Source of the DNA: Alphaproteobacteria bacterium
GTDB lineage: Bacteria > Pseudomonadota > Alphaproteobacteria > Sphingomonadales > Sphingomonadaceae
Reading direction: 5' to 3'
NCBI GenBank assembly: GCA_030431875.1
Contig: JAUIIG010000032.1
Location: forward strand, 1 to 33,479
DNA length: 33,479 nucleotides
In this document: in pieces, positions 17,099 to 25,331 of the stretch
How positions within the stretch are numbered: position 1 is the stretch's first letter
How the letters are laid out: each line of letters starts with the position of its first letter
Position numbers and translations under genes: made by a program
Notes under the pieces: model-generated
What the model was told of the DNA's origin: nothing
What the model saw: the letters and a program-made list of their open reading frames with translations, nothing else
The model's database searches: none

Positions 17099-17449
17099 AT
17101 GAACAAGGTTTCCAGTATCTTGCTTGCCCTCACCGCGCTGGCGGCAGCTCCGGCGGTGGCCCAGGGCCAGCTGACGACGATCGAACGTGGCCAATATCTG
17201 TGCGAACTGCCCGGCGATGCTGCCGGCGCGGTGGGTATTCCGCAGCCGGACGAAAGCTTCACGATCGAAAGCGCCTCCCGCTATGTGTCGCCGCAAGGTG
17301 ACGGGACTTACCTGCGCCGCGGTGACCGGCTGACCATGACCAGCGGACCGCGGAATGGTGATGCCTACCAGGTCGTCGGACGGGGCTTCCTGCGCAAGAT
17401 CGAAGACGGTGTCCCCGGCCGCTTGCGCTGCGTGCGGCAGGGCCGCTGA
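17099..17449 (+). CDS. Small exported protein, unknown function
   Basis: A 116-residue protein with a clear signal peptide (MNKVSSILLALTALAAAPAVAQG, likely cut after AVA-Q). The mature part contains the sequence TTIERGQYLCELPGDAAG and ends GRLRCVRQGR; the two cysteines (YLCELP and RLRCVRQ) are candidates for a disulfide. An upstream in-frame ATG at 17081 would add six residues in front of the signal peptide; I chose 17099 because the signal begins there. No family recognised. It ends 6 bases before the convergent ydcF-like gene. Confidence 0.7.
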   Translation: MNKVSSILLALTALAAAPAVAQGQLTTIERGQYLCELPGDAAGAVGIPQPDESFTIESASRYVSPQGDGTYLRRGDRLTMTSGPRNGDAYQVVGRGFLRKIEDGVPGRLRCVRQGR

Positions 17450-17455
17450 GCGGGA

Positions 17456-18028
17456 CTACTCCCCGAACAGCCAGAAATGGTGCATGAAATAGACCTCGCG
17501 CGCGAGGAAAGGCGCCTTGGCACCCCAGGTCTGGTAGCGCGTCGTCTGGGTCGCGCTTGGCTGCGCGTCCAGCCCCAGCGCCTCGGCCATCTCCATCGCC
17601 CGGCGCATGTGCAGCGGGTCCGACACGATCAGCGCGTCTTCCAGCCCGGCATCGCGCATCAACAGTTGTGCCTCGACGAGGTTGTGCATCGTGGTGACGG
17701 ACTCGGTTTCGATCAGGATTGCTTCGGGCGGCACGCCGGCCTCCAGCGCCATGTCGCGGGCGGCCTCGCTTTCGGCTAGGCTGTCGCCCTCTCCCTGCGC
17801 GCCGGTGAAAATCAGGTGCTGCACCCGGCCTTCGTCGTAGAGCGCAATCGCGTGATTGATCCGCTCGGCGAAAACGGGGGACGGTTCGCCCTCGGAGACT
17901 GCTGCACCCAGGACGATGGCGGCATCAGCCTCCGCTCCCGGTGGCGCTGTCGGGGTGTCGTAGATCCACACCGCAATCGCGCCGAGCCAGCCGCACAGCA
18001 GGGGAATGATGATGCGGCGCAGCTTCAC
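17456..18028 (-). CDS. YdcF/SanA-like DUF218 protein
   Basis: A 190-residue DUF218 (ElyC/SanA/YdcF) protein, single-pass at the N-terminus (KLRRIIIPLLCGWLGAIAVWIY), with a Rossmann-like domain in the periplasm or cytosol. Family motifs visible are DAAIVLGAAV, FTGAQGEGDSLAESEAARDMALEAGV, ETESVTTMHNLVEA and IVSDPLHMRRAMEMAEALG. Members are linked to envelope maintenance, but the reaction is unknown. The start is GTG 18028, which overlaps the thiE stop as GTGA and has GAAGG upstream; the open frame continues upstream only as a thiE shadow. Coupled to thiE by this overlap. Confidence 0.88.
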   Translation of the reverse strand: MKLRRIIIPLLCGWLGAIAVWIYDTPTAPPGAEADAAIVLGAAVSEGEPSPVFAERINHAIALYDEGRVQHLIFTGAQGEGDSLAESEAARDMALEAGVPPEAILIETESVTTMHNLVEAQLLMRDAGLEDALIVSDPLHMRRAMEMAEALGLDAQPSATQTTRYQTWGAKAPFLAREVYFMHHFWLFGE

Positions 18029-18651
18029 CCGATCGCCTTCGCGAAGGCCCGCACCGCGGCCACTTCGTCCCCGCCCCAGACCGCGTGCGACACGGCGATG
18101 AAGTCGGCTCCCGCCTCCACCAGCGGTGCGCAATTGTCGGGCGTAATGCCGCCGATGGCGACGCAAGGAATCTCGAACAGGCTGGACCACCAGCGCAGGA
18201 TTTCCGGCTCCGGACGGTGTTCGCTGGCCTTGGTCTCGCTGGGGAAGAAAGCACCGAAGGCGACATAGTCCGCCCCCGCCTCGCCTGCTTCCATGGCAAG
18301 GTGGCGGCTGGCGTGACAGGTGACGCCGATCTGGACCTCGCGCCCCAGTTCCTCGCGCGCTTCGCGCACGTCACCGTCGCCCTGCCCAAGGTGCACGCCG
18401 TCTGCCTTCAGCCGCCGTGCCAGGGCCACGTCGTCGTTGACCACGAAGCCGACATCGTGCGCCGCGCACACTTCCTGCAAGGGCGCCGCCAATCGCGCCG
18501 CCTCGTGCTGGTCCACGCCCTTCACGCGAAACTGGAAGGCGGTCGCCAGCCCTTTTCCCTCCGCCAGCGCACGGTCGAGCCGCTGGGGGAAATCGCCGCC
18601 AACGTCGAGCGGGGAGATCAGGTAGAGTTGGCAGTCGGAAGCTTGGGACAT
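18025..18651 (-). CDS. thiE: Thiamine phosphate synthase
   Basis: ThiE joins HMP-pyrophosphate and thiazole phosphate to give thiamine phosphate. The 208-residue TIM-barrel product shows FQFRVKGVDQ (about 41; usual form is LQxRxK), FVVNDDVALA, ADGVHLGQGDGDV (phosphate binding), YVAFGAFFPSETK, and VAIGGITPDNCAPLVEAGADFIAVSHAV. Length is normal (about 210). No TPP riboswitch is seen in the 79 bases upstream, so regulation through THI elements is not supported here. Overlaps ydcF by 4 bases. Some family members are TenI; the intact VNDD and the GAFxPSxTK loop favour ThiE. Confidence 0.9.
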   Translation of the reverse strand: MSQASDCQLYLISPLDVGGDFPQRLDRALAEGKGLATAFQFRVKGVDQHEAARLAAPLQEVCAAHDVGFVVNDDVALARRLKADGVHLGQGDGDVREAREELGREVQIGVTCHASRHLAMEAGEAGADYVAFGAFFPSETKASEHRPEPEILRWWSSLFEIPCVAIGGITPDNCAPLVEAGADFIAVSHAVWGGDEVAAVRAFAKAIG

Positions 18652-18730
18652 GATCTGCGTTGGTAACCTCAGGATCGGGGTTCGTCGATATTCACGATTG
18701 CGACAGCCGCCTAGCGCCTAGTGGGCGGCA

Positions 18731-19144
18731 ATGAAAACCAAACTCTTCACGCGATTCGCCTTCCTTGCCGCCGTGGCCGCTTCGACCGGGGCCTGCGCGG
18801 TCATTCCCGACACCCCGATCGTCAACAACGGTCCCGCCGCCCGAGCTGGAACCGCTGTGGCGTTGAACCAGCCGGTCTGGACCGGACAGGTGGTCGTCAC
18901 CCCCATTGAAGTCCACGAGGATAGCCGCTGCCCGATCAACGCCCGCTGCGTCTGGGCCGGTCGCGCCATCGTGCTGACCCGCATCGATGGTGCCGGCTGG
19001 CGCGAGCAGGCCTACCTGACACTGGGCGAGCCGCACGCGGTTCGCGGAACCAGCGTGACGCTCACCAGCGTTGAGCCAGGCCGGATGACCGATGCGCCAG
19101 TGCGCGCGGCCGATTACCGCCTCACCTACGAAGGCGGTAACTAG
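18731..19144 (+). CDS. Small exported protein, possibly a lipoprotein
   Basis: A 137-residue protein with a secretion signal (KTKLFTRFAFLAAVAASTGACAVIPD). The STGAC could be a loose lipobox with the cysteine at about residue 22, but it lacks the usual Leu at -3. The mature part is beta-rich, with two cysteines in HEDSRCPINARCVWAGRAIV, a DxRCPxxxxCxWAG motif I have seen in other small exported proteins of unknown role. The region before the ATG can form a stem (18706-18729, GCCGCC/GGCGGC) covering the ribosome binding site. Its TAG stop shares the CTAG at 19141-19144 with the convergent aldolase gene's TAG. Confidence 0.72.
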   Translation: MKTKLFTRFAFLAAVAASTGACAVIPDTPIVNNGPAARAGTAVALNQPVWTGQVVVTPIEVHEDSRCPINARCVWAGRAIVLTRIDGAGWREQAYLTLGEPHAVRGTSVTLTSVEPGRMTDAPVRAADYRLTYEGGN

Positions 19145-20028
19145 GCAACCGATGCCGCGTGGATGGCGTCGATCGACTTGCCCAACGCCGCATCAAACTC
19201 CTCGTCGCTCTGCGAGGCGCGCAGGTCCTGCAGCGTGGCGCGGCTGAAGCTGGCGATCATGCCCCTGTTCTTGGCCAGTTCGGCACAAGCCTCGTCGGTG
19301 GTGTAGCCGCCTGACAGCGCCACGACGCTAAGCACGCGCGGGTGGTCGACCAGCTCCTGGTAGAGGCCAGCTTTCACCGGGATCGACAGCTTGAGCATGA
19401 CCTGCCGGCCTTCCGGCATGGCATCGAGGTGCTTGAGGATCTCGGCTTTCAGGATCTCTTCGCCCTCGGCGCGATCTGCCGAAGTGATGTCGTATTCCGG
19501 CTCGAGGATGGGCATCAGGCCGGCGTCGATGATCTTGCTGCCGACTTCAAACTGCTGCGCGACGATCGCGGCGATCCCGGCGGGGTTGGCGCTCTTGATA
19601 ACCGAACGCATCTTGGTGCCATACATACCCTTTGCGACCGACTTCGCCAGCAGGGCATCGAGCTTGTCGAGCGGCTTCATTAGCTGCACGCCGTCTGCCT
19701 CGTCGGCCAGGCCCTGGTCCACCTTGATGAAGGGTGCGACGCCGCGTTCCTTCAGCGCGTCGGGAGCAGGCTTTCCGTCGACGTCGCCGTCCATGGTCTT
19801 TTCGAACAGGATGGCGCCGATCACCTTGCCATTGGCAAAGCTGGGCGCGCAGATCACGCGGCTGCGCATCTTGTGGATCTGTTCGAACATCTCGTCATCG
19901 CCCGACCATTCGTCGTCGCTGACGCCATAGCCGCGCAGGGCCTTGGGAGTGGAACCACCCGATTGGTCGAGGGCAGCGATAAAGCCCTGTCCGGCGGCGA
20001 ATTTGGCGGCAAAGTCCTGCGTAGTCAT
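19141..20028 (-). CDS. fda: Fructose-bisphosphate aldolase, class I
   Basis: Cleaves or forms fructose 1,6-bisphosphate through a Schiff base. The 295-residue product has the class I bacterial features: GFIAALDQSGGSTPKALRGYG near the N-terminus, FIKVDQGLADEADGVQLMKPLDKLD, KMRSVIKSANPAGIAAIV, ILEPEYD, and the Schiff-base Lys213 in VMLKLSIPVKAGLY, then VVALSGGYTTDEAC. No zinc-binding histidines, so not class II. AGGAG lies 8 bases before ATG 20028. It is the last gene of the tkt-gap-pgk-GNAT cluster on this strand, 77 bases after the GNAT gene. Confidence 0.93.
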   Translation of the reverse strand: MTTQDFAAKFAAGQGFIAALDQSGGSTPKALRGYGVSDDEWSGDDEMFEQIHKMRSRVICAPSFANGKVIGAILFEKTMDGDVDGKPAPDALKERGVAPFIKVDQGLADEADGVQLMKPLDKLDALLAKSVAKGMYGTKMRSVIKSANPAGIAAIVAQQFEVGSKIIDAGLMPILEPEYDITSADRAEGEEILKAEILKHLDAMPEGRQVMLKLSIPVKAGLYQELVDHPRVLSVVALSGGYTTDEACAELAKNRGMIASFSRATLQDLRASQSDEEFDAALGKSIDAIHAASVA

Positions 20029-20105
20029 CGGAAGCTCCTCAGATCCGAATGGGAATTGCCGTGGCTCCTATGCCGGGCTTCGGTAGAGTTCAAGGAAGGA
20101 CAAAG

Positions 20106-20615
20106 TCACCTTGCACAACCAGCTGCGATGATCGGCCGAAGGACAGGGAAATTGATCCGCAGGTTGGGCACCATGGTATCCCCGACCAGCTTTTCCTTCA
20201 CCGCGCCGGGTACGCCGCCCAGCTGCTGGTAGAAGGCGATCGCGCGGGTGTTGGTGTCGATCACGTCGAGCCAGGCGCTGGTCCGGCCGCGCTCCTGCAT
20301 CCGCCGCGCAGCCTCTGCCATCAGCGCCGCACCCACGCCGCCAGACCTTCGACCCGGCACGACGTGGAGGGTATTGATCCAGAACGGCTCGCCATCCCAG
20401 GCGAGAATGAAGCCTAGCGGCTCGTCGCCCTCCACTGCCAGCAGCAGGAGGTCATGCTCGCCCAGTTCCAGCTGCGCCCAATGCGCGCCCAGCCGGTCAT
20501 GGATCGTGGCGAGATATGCTGCGGACAGGTAGGGGCGATAGCTGTCGAGCCAGCTGGCCGCATGGATCCCGGCAAGCACCGCGCGGTCGGCAGCGACCGC
20601 CGGGCGCAAGTTCAC
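20106..20615 (-). CDS. GNAT family N-acetyltransferase
   Basis: A 169-residue acetyl-CoA-dependent acetyltransferase. Visible features: [26 protein letters not shown] (N-terminal helices), [31 protein letters not shown], motif [18 protein letters not shown] (acetyl-CoA binding), and a C-terminal [21 protein letters not shown]. The start is GTG 20615, overlapping the pgk stop as GTGA. A longer open frame upstream is antisense-like shadow of pgk. Substrate unknown. Its position between pgk and the aldolase gene, coupled to pgk, suggests regulation with glycolysis, but acetylation of those enzymes is only a thought. Confidence 0.88.
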   Translation of the reverse strand: MNLRPAVAADRAVLAGIHAASWLDSYRPYLSAAYLATIHDRLGAHWAQLELGEHDLLLLAVEGDEPLGFILAWDGEPFWINTLHVVPGRRSGGVGAALMAEAARRMQERGRTSAWLDVIDTNTRAIAFYQQLGGVPGAVKEKLVGDTMVPNLRINFPVLRPIIAAGCAR

Positions 20616-21811
20616 CGCGAAAGCGCCGCGACGCCGGGGAGTTCCTTGCCTTCCATCCATTCGAGGAAAGCACCGCCAGCGGTCGAAACGTAAGTCACCT
20701 GGTCGGTCACCCCGGCATGGGCCAGCGCGGCAACCGTATCGCCGCCACCTGCAACCGACACCAGCGCACCTGCCTGCGTCAACGCGGCAGCGGTGCGTGC
20801 CAACGCCACGGTTGCTTCGTCGAAGGGCGGCGTTTCGAAGGCGCCCAGCGGGCCGTTCCACACCAGCGTGGCGCAGGTCTTGAGCACGTCGCCCAGCGCC
20901 TCGACCGCGAGCGGACCGACGTCGAGGATCATCTCGTCTTCGGCGACTTCGTGGACGTTGCAGGTACGCAGGCTCGGCGGGTTGGCGGCGAATTCCTTCG
21001 CCACCACCACGTCGTAAGGCAGGTGGATCGTGCAATCGGCCTTGTCGGCGGCATCCATGATGGTGCGCGCGGTGTCGACAAGGTCGTGTTCGCACAGGCT
21101 CTTGCCCACGTTCACGCCGTTGGCGGCGAGGAAGGTGTTCGCCATGCCCCCGCCGATTATCAGGTGCTGTACCTTGCCCGCGAGGTTCTCCAGCACGGCC
21201 AGCTTGGTGCTGACCTTGGCCCCGCCAACCACGGCGGCCACCGGCGGATTGGGCGTGCCCAGCGCGGCTTCAAGAGCCTTGAGTTCGGCTTCCATGGCCC
21301 GGCCCGCATAGGCGGGCAGCAGGTGTGCGAGGCCTTCGGTGGTGGCATGGGCACGATGCGCGGCAGAGAAGGCATCGTTGACGTAGAAGTCGCCATTGGC
21401 GGCGATGGCCTTGGCGAATTCTGGGTCGTTCTTTTCCTCGCCCGGCCAGAAGCGGGTGTTCTCCAACAAGCCGATGTCGCCCGGGCCGAGGATATCGATT
21501 GCCTGCGCGGCGACCGGTCCGGCGACTTCGGGGATGAACATGATTTCCTTGTCCATCACCTCTTCGACGGCGCCCAACACCTCGCTGAGCGACAGCGTCG
21601 AGTGCCGCTCACCCTTTGGTCTGCCGAAGTGGGCGAGCAACAGCACCTTGGCGCCGCGTCCGGACAGTTCGAGCACGGTCGGTGCAACCGCGCGAGCACG
21701 GGTCAGGTCAGTCGCCCGCCCGTCGCTCATCGGCAGGTTGAGATCGACGCGCACCAGCGCGCGCTGCCCGGTAAGGTCCTGCGGCAAGTCGTCGAGGGTC
21801 TTGAAGGTCAT
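20612..21811 (-). CDS. pgk: Phosphoglycerate kinase
   Basis: Reversible phosphate transfer between 1,3-bisphosphoglycerate and ADP. The 399-residue product has [14 protein letters not shown] near residue 17, the [10 protein letters not shown] segment (residues 61-70; usual form HLGRPKG), [81 protein letters not shown] and the nucleotide-binding [12 protein letters not shown] near the C-terminus. Full length. ATG 21811 has GGGAG 8 bases upstream. A 136-base region with a REP-like double hairpin separates it from gap; the GNAT gene overlaps its stop. Confidence 0.97.
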   Translation of the reverse strand: MTFKTLDDLPQDLTGQRALVRVDLNLPMSDGRATDLTRARAVAPTVLELSGRGAKVLLLAHFGRPKGERHSTLSLSEVLGAVEEVMDKEIMFIPEVAGPVAAQAIDILGPGDIGLLENTRFWPGEEKNDPEFAKAIAANGDFYVNDAFSAAHRAHATTEGLAHLLPAYAGRAMEAELKALEAALGTPNPPVAAVVGGAKVSTKLAVLENLAGKVQHLIIGGGMANTFLAANGVNVGKSLCEHDLVDTARTIMDAADKADCTIHLPYDVVVAKEFAANPPSLRTCNVHEVAEDEMILDVGPLAVEALGDVLKTCATLVWNGPLGAFETPPFDEATVALARTAAALTQAGALVSVAGGGDTVAALAHAGVTDQVTYVSTAGGAFLEWMEGKELPGVAALSR

Positions 21812-21827
21812 ACTTGGCTCCCAATCA

Positions 21828-21939
21828 CCCCTCCCGCCGGCGGGAGGGGCAGCGAGACTTGGCAGCTTGCTGCCTAGTCGCAGCGGGGTGGGCCTTGCGG
21901 CCCATGCCCACCCCCAACCCCTCCCGCACGCGGGAGGGG
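21828..21939. repeat. REP-like paired palindromes between gap and pgk
   Basis: Two copies of a palindrome with arms of CCCCTCCCGC form and its complement GCGGGAGGGG stand 90 bases apart: 21828-21849 (perfect, 11-bp arms, no loop) and 21918-21939 (10-bp arms, 2-base loop AC). Between them are an inverted pair GGCAG/CTGCC around CTTG, and GGGGTGGGC/GCCCACCCC arms. The arrangement resembles a BIME-type REP pair; similar CCCCTCCCGC..GCGGGAGGGG units are common intergenically in sphingomonads. It may affect transcript processing between gap and pgk. Confidence 0.7.
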
Positions 21940-21947
21940 AGCTTGAA

Positions 21948-22955
21948 TTACATCAACTTCGCCATCACCCCGGCGGTATCGATCATGCGGTTGGAGAAGC
22001 CCCACTCGTTATCGTACCAGCTGACCACGCGGGCCAGCTTGCCTTCGAGCACGGCAGTTTCCAGCGAATCCACAGTGGACGAGGCCGGGTGGTGGTTGAA
22101 GTCGCTGCTCACCAGCGGCTTGTCGGTGTAGTCCAGCACGCCCTTCATCGCACCTTCGGCATCAGCCTTCAGCGCGGCGTTCAGTTCCTCTGCCGTGGTG
22201 TCGCGGCCGGGGGTGAAGACGAGGTCGATCAGCGACACGTTGGGGGTCGGCACGCGCACCGACGAACCGTCCAGCTTGCCAGCCAGTTCGGGCAGCACCA
22301 GGCCCACCGCACGGGCAGCGCCAGTGGTGGTGGGGATCATGTTCTGCGCGCCGCCACGGGCACGACGCATGTCGCTGTGCATCTGGTCGAGCATGCGCTG
22401 GTCGTTGGTGTAGCTGTGGATCGTGGTCATGAAACCACGCTCGATGCCGACGAGGTCGTTCAGGACCTTGGCGACCGGCGACAGGCAGTTGGTGGTGCAG
22501 CTGGCGTTGGAGACGATCACGTCGTCAGCGGTCAGCACGTCGTGGTTCACGCCGTAGACCACGGTGGCGGACACGCCCTTGGCCGGGGCCGAGATCAGCA
22601 CGCGCTTGGCGCCCGCGTCGAGGTGCGGCTTGGCGGCGTCGTGGCTCTGGAAGAAGCCGGTGCACTCCAGCACCATGTCCACGCCCATGGCAGCATGCGG
22701 CAGGTTGCCGGGATCACGCTCGCTGGTGACGGCGATGGTCTTGCCGTTCACCACCAGGTTGGTGCCGTCGACATCCACCGTGCCGGGGAAACGGCCGTGG
22801 GTGCTGTCGAAAGCGAACAGCAGGGCGTTGGCATTGGTATCCGCCAGGTCGTTGATCGCCACCAGTTCGAAATCGTGATCGGTGCGTTCCAGCAGGGCCC
22901 GCGCGACGAGGCGGCCGATGCGTCCGAAACCGTTGATTGCAACCTTAGTCGCCAT
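21948..22955 (-). CDS. gap: Glyceraldehyde-3-phosphate dehydrogenase, type I
   Basis: Oxidises and phosphorylates glyceraldehyde 3-phosphate with NAD. The 335-residue product opens with the Rossmann motif [19 protein letters not shown] and INDLAD (Asp36, consistent with NAD preference), continues with ATVVYGVNH and has the catalytic Cys153 in [27 protein letters not shown] ends it. AGGAG lies 9 bases upstream of ATG 22955. tkt ends 15 bases before it. Typical of the calvin-cycle/glycolysis gap clusters of alphaproteobacteria, though no RuBisCO genes are visible here. Confidence 0.97.
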   Translation of the reverse strand: MATKVAINGFGRIGRLVARALLERTDHDFELVAINDLADTNANALLFAFDSTHGRFPGTVDVDGTNLVVNGKTIAVTSERDPGNLPHAAMGVDMVLECTGFFQSHDAAKPHLDAGAKRVLISAPAKGVSATVVYGVNHDVLTADDVIVSNASCTTNCLSPVAKVLNDLVGIERGFMTTIHSYTNDQRMLDQMHSDMRRARGGAQNMIPTTTGAARAVGLVLPELAGKLDGSSVRVPTPNVSLIDLVFTPGRDTTAEELNAALKADAEGAMKGVLDYTDKPLVSSDFNHHPASSTVDSLETAVLEGKLARVVSWYDNEWGFSNRMIDTAGVMAKLM

Positions 22956-22970
22956 GGAAGAAACTCCTGC

Positions 22971-24953
22971 TTAGCTGTTCAGTTTGTGGATGATTTCCGG
23001 AACGATGGCATCCACCGTCAGTCCGAATTTCTTGAAGAGGTCACCCGCCGGGGCCGAAGCGCCGAAGCGGTCGATGCCGAACTGCAACCCGTCGGTGCGG
23101 GTGTAGCGTTCCCAGCCGAAGGTGGTGCCGGCCTCGATCGAGGCGATCAGCGCGTCGGCGGGCAGCATGTCGGCCTTGTAGGCAGCGTCCTGCTCGTCGA
23201 ACAGTTCGGTACAGACCATCGAGACCACGTCCGCGCCCACGCCTTCCTTCTCCAGCTTCTCGGCACAGTCGAGCGCCAGCGAAACTTCGGAACCGGTGGC
23301 GACCAGCACCACGCGGCGCTTGTTGCCAGCACGCTTGAGGCGGTAGCCGCCCTTGCTGCACATATCGACCTCGTCGGGTGCATTGCGAACCTGCGGCAGG
23401 CCCTGGCGGCTGAGCGCAAGAACCGTCGGGCGATCCTTCTGCTGCAGCGCGATGTTCCAGCATTCGGCCACTTCGACGCGGTCGGCCGGACGCATGACCA
23501 GCAAGTTGGGCATGGCGCGCAGGCTTTGCAGGTGCTCGATCGGCTGGTGCGTCGGACCGTCTTCGCCAAGGCCGATGCTGTCGTGCGTCATGACGTAGAT
23601 CACGCGCACTTCCTGCAGCGCCGACAGGCGGATTGCGCCGCGGGCATAGTCGGTGAAGATCAGGAAGGTGCCGCCGTAGGGGATCACACCCCCGTGCAGC
23701 GCCATGCCGTTCATTGCCGCCGACATGCCGAATTCGCGGATACCGTAATAGACATAGCGGCCTGCGTAATCGTCCGCCGTGAAGGGCGTGGTGGCTGCCG
23801 TCTTGGTGTTGTTCGAACCGGTCAGGTCGGCGCTGCCGCCGACCATTTCGGGCACCAGCGGGGTCAGCACTTCCAGGGCCTGTTCGCTCGATGCCCGGGT
23901 GGCGAGTTTCTTGGGTTCGTCGAACCATTTCTGGAAAGCCTTGGCGGCCTTTTCACCGCTCGGCAGGTCTCCGGCCATGCGGCGGGTGAACTCGGCCTTG
24001 TCGGGAGAGGCGTCGAGGCGGGCCTGCCATTCGCCGCGCGCGGTAGCGCCACGCGTGCCGGTGGCGAGCCAGTTGGCCCGGATTTCCTCGGGAATGACGA
24101 ACGGCGCGTGGTCCCAGCCCAGCGTCTTGCGGGCAGCGTCGACCTCGTCCTCGCCCAGCGGGCTGCCGTGGGTCTTGCTGGTGCCCTGCTTGTTGGGCGC
24201 GCCCTTGCCGATGATGGTCTTGCAGGCGATCAGCGTCGGACGGCTTTCGTCAGCCAGGGCGGCGTCAATAGCGCGGCGGATGTCCGCCGGATCGTGGCCG
24301 TCGCATTCCTCTACCTGCCAGCCGGTTGCACGGTAGCGGGCGGGAATGTCCTCCGACGACGACAGCGAGACGGCACCATCGATGGTGATCTTGTTGTCGT
24401 CCCACAGCACGATCAGCTTGCCCAGCTGCAGGTGACCGGCAAGGCCGATGGCCTCGTGGTTCACGCCTTCCATCAGGCAGCCGTCGCCCGCGATCACCCA
24501 GGTGCGGTGGTCGACCAGGTCGTCACCAAAGGTGGCGTTGAGGTGGCGTTCGGCCATGGCCATGCCCACGCCCATGGCGAGGCCCTGCCCCAACGGGCCG
24601 GTGGTGGCTTCGACGCCCGGCAGCAGGAAATTCTCCGGGTGACCGGCGCAGGGGCTGCCCAGCTGGCGGAAGTTCTTGATGTCTTCCAGTGTCGGCTGGT
24701 CATAGCCAGAAAGGTGCAGCAACGAGTAGATCAGCATCGAACCGTGGCCAGCGCTCAGCACGAAGCGGTCGCGGTCAGCCCAGTCGGGCGCCTTGGGGTC
24801 GAACTTGAGGTAGTCGTTCCACAGCACGGTGGCGACATCGGCCATGCCCATCGGCATGCCGGGATGCCCCGAATTGGCGGCCTGGACCGCGTCCATCGAC
24901 AGGGCGCGGATGGCATTGGCCATGTTGGTAAGACGGGCGGTGTCGTCGCTCAT
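22971..24953 (-). CDS. tkt: Transketolase
   Basis: Transfers two-carbon units between sugar phosphates (pentose phosphate pathway), with thiamine diphosphate. The 660-residue product has NSGHPGMPMGMADVATVLW near the N-terminus, RDRFVLSAGHGSMLIYSLLHLSGY, the ThDP motif GDGCLMEGVNHEAIGLAGHLQLGKLIVLWDDN, YRATGWQV, IGKGAPNKQGTSKTHGSPLGEDE, FTDYARGAIRLSALQ, DSIGLGEDGPTHQPIEHLQSLRAMPN and GWERYTR near the C-terminus. ATG 24953 with GGAG 8 bases upstream is the start; the frame stays open further up without homology. First gene of tkt-gap-pgk-GNAT-aldolase. ThDP links it to thiE. Confidence 0.96.
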   Translation of the reverse strand: MSDDTARLTNMANAIRALSMDAVQAANSGHPGMPMGMADVATVLWNDYLKFDPKAPDWADRDRFVLSAGHGSMLIYSLLHLSGYDQPTLEDIKNFRQLGSPCAGHPENFLLPGVEATTGPLGQGLAMGVGMAMAERHLNATFGDDLVDHRTWVIAGDGCLMEGVNHEAIGLAGHLQLGKLIVLWDDNKITIDGAVSLSSSEDIPARYRATGWQVEECDGHDPADIRRAIDAALADESRPTLIACKTIIGKGAPNKQGTSKTHGSPLGEDEVDAARKTLGWDHAPFVIPEEIRANWLATGTRGATARGEWQARLDASPDKAEFTRRMAGDLPSGEKAAKAFQKWFDEPKKLATRASSEQALEVLTPLVPEMVGGSADLTGSNNTKTAATTPFTADDYAGRYVYYGIREFGMSAAMNGMALHGGVIPYGGTFLIFTDYARGAIRLSALQEVRVIYVMTHDSIGLGEDGPTHQPIEHLQSLRAMPNLLVMRPADRVEVAECWNIALQQKDRPTVLALSRQGLPQVRNAPDEVDMCSKGGYRLKRAGNKRRVVLVATGSEVSLALDCAEKLEKEGVGADVVSMVCTELFDEQDAAYKADMLPADALIASIEAGTTFGWERYTRTDGLQFGIDRFGASAPAGDLFKKFGLTVDAIVPEIIHKLNS

Positions 24954-25083
24954 GCGTATCGCTCCATTCGCTCCCCGGCCTTTGCGCGGGGCGATTCGGT
25001 TGGGGGCTGTGTGGTGGTGGCAAGCCGCTAGGTCAAGCAAGTCCCCCTTCGTGCTTAACAAGGGCGAATTGCGACAGCGAGAG

Positions 25084-25092
25084 TTATTCACA
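25084..25092 (+). promoter_or_regulatory. Perfect DnaA box upstream of the zauP-like/zapA pair
   Basis: TTATTCACA fits the DnaA consensus TTATNCACA exactly. It stands 54 bases before the ATG of the zauP-like gene and 131 bases before the divergent tkt start. A GANTC (CcrM-type) site, GATTC, is at 24993-24997 in the same intergenic region. A single box can occur by chance, so regulation by DnaA is a hypothesis only. Confidence 0.4.
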
Positions 25093-25145
25093 GCTTGCCG
25101 GTCCAAACCTTTGCTGGAAGGGCATTTGGGGGTAAATCTGTACGA

Positions 25146-25331
25146 ATGGACGGTGATCGCACCGCAAGGGCACTGGCCCGGATTGACGCGGCCTTCGAGC
25201 GATTGGAGGCAGCCCTGTCGCAGCGCCCGCCAGCTGACAGCCAAATTCAGGCCCGGTACGACGCGCTCCGCAGCGAGGCTGGCGCCGCCCTGGCAGAGCT
25301 GGACGAGCTGATCGGAAGGCTGGAATCGTGA
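25146..25331 (+). CDS. Short coiled-coil protein upstream of zapA (ZauP-like)
   Basis: A 61-residue protein whose whole length is a charged, heptad-like helix (ALARIDAAFERLEAALSQR, then QARYDALRSEAGAALAELDELIGRLES). In Caulobacter a small coiled-coil protein encoded just upstream of zapA (ZauP) forms a functional pair with ZapA that focuses the Z-ring. The same order, size and composition here make this a strong candidate ortholog, though identity cannot be shown by eye. The start ATG 25146 begins the helical part; upstream open frame lacks this character. It overlaps zapA by 4 bases (GTGA), implying translational coupling. Confidence 0.72.
   Translation: MDGDRTARALARIDAAFERLEAALSQRPPADSQIQARYDALRSEAGAALAELDELIGRLES

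Noticed and set aside
18652-18730. TPP riboswitch upstream of thiE
   Set aside because: The THI-box conserved segments are not present in the upstream sequence on the minus strand.
20616-21095. N-terminal extension of the acetyltransferase frame
   Set aside because: It lies within pgk in another frame and is Arg-rich without family similarity; GTG 20615 gives the expected length and a GTGA overlap.
21396-25031. A 1211-residue open frame on the plus strand opposite pgk, gap and tkt
   Set aside because: It is antisense to three full-length, well conserved enzymes; long open antisense frames are expected at this GC content, and its composition has no protein-family character.
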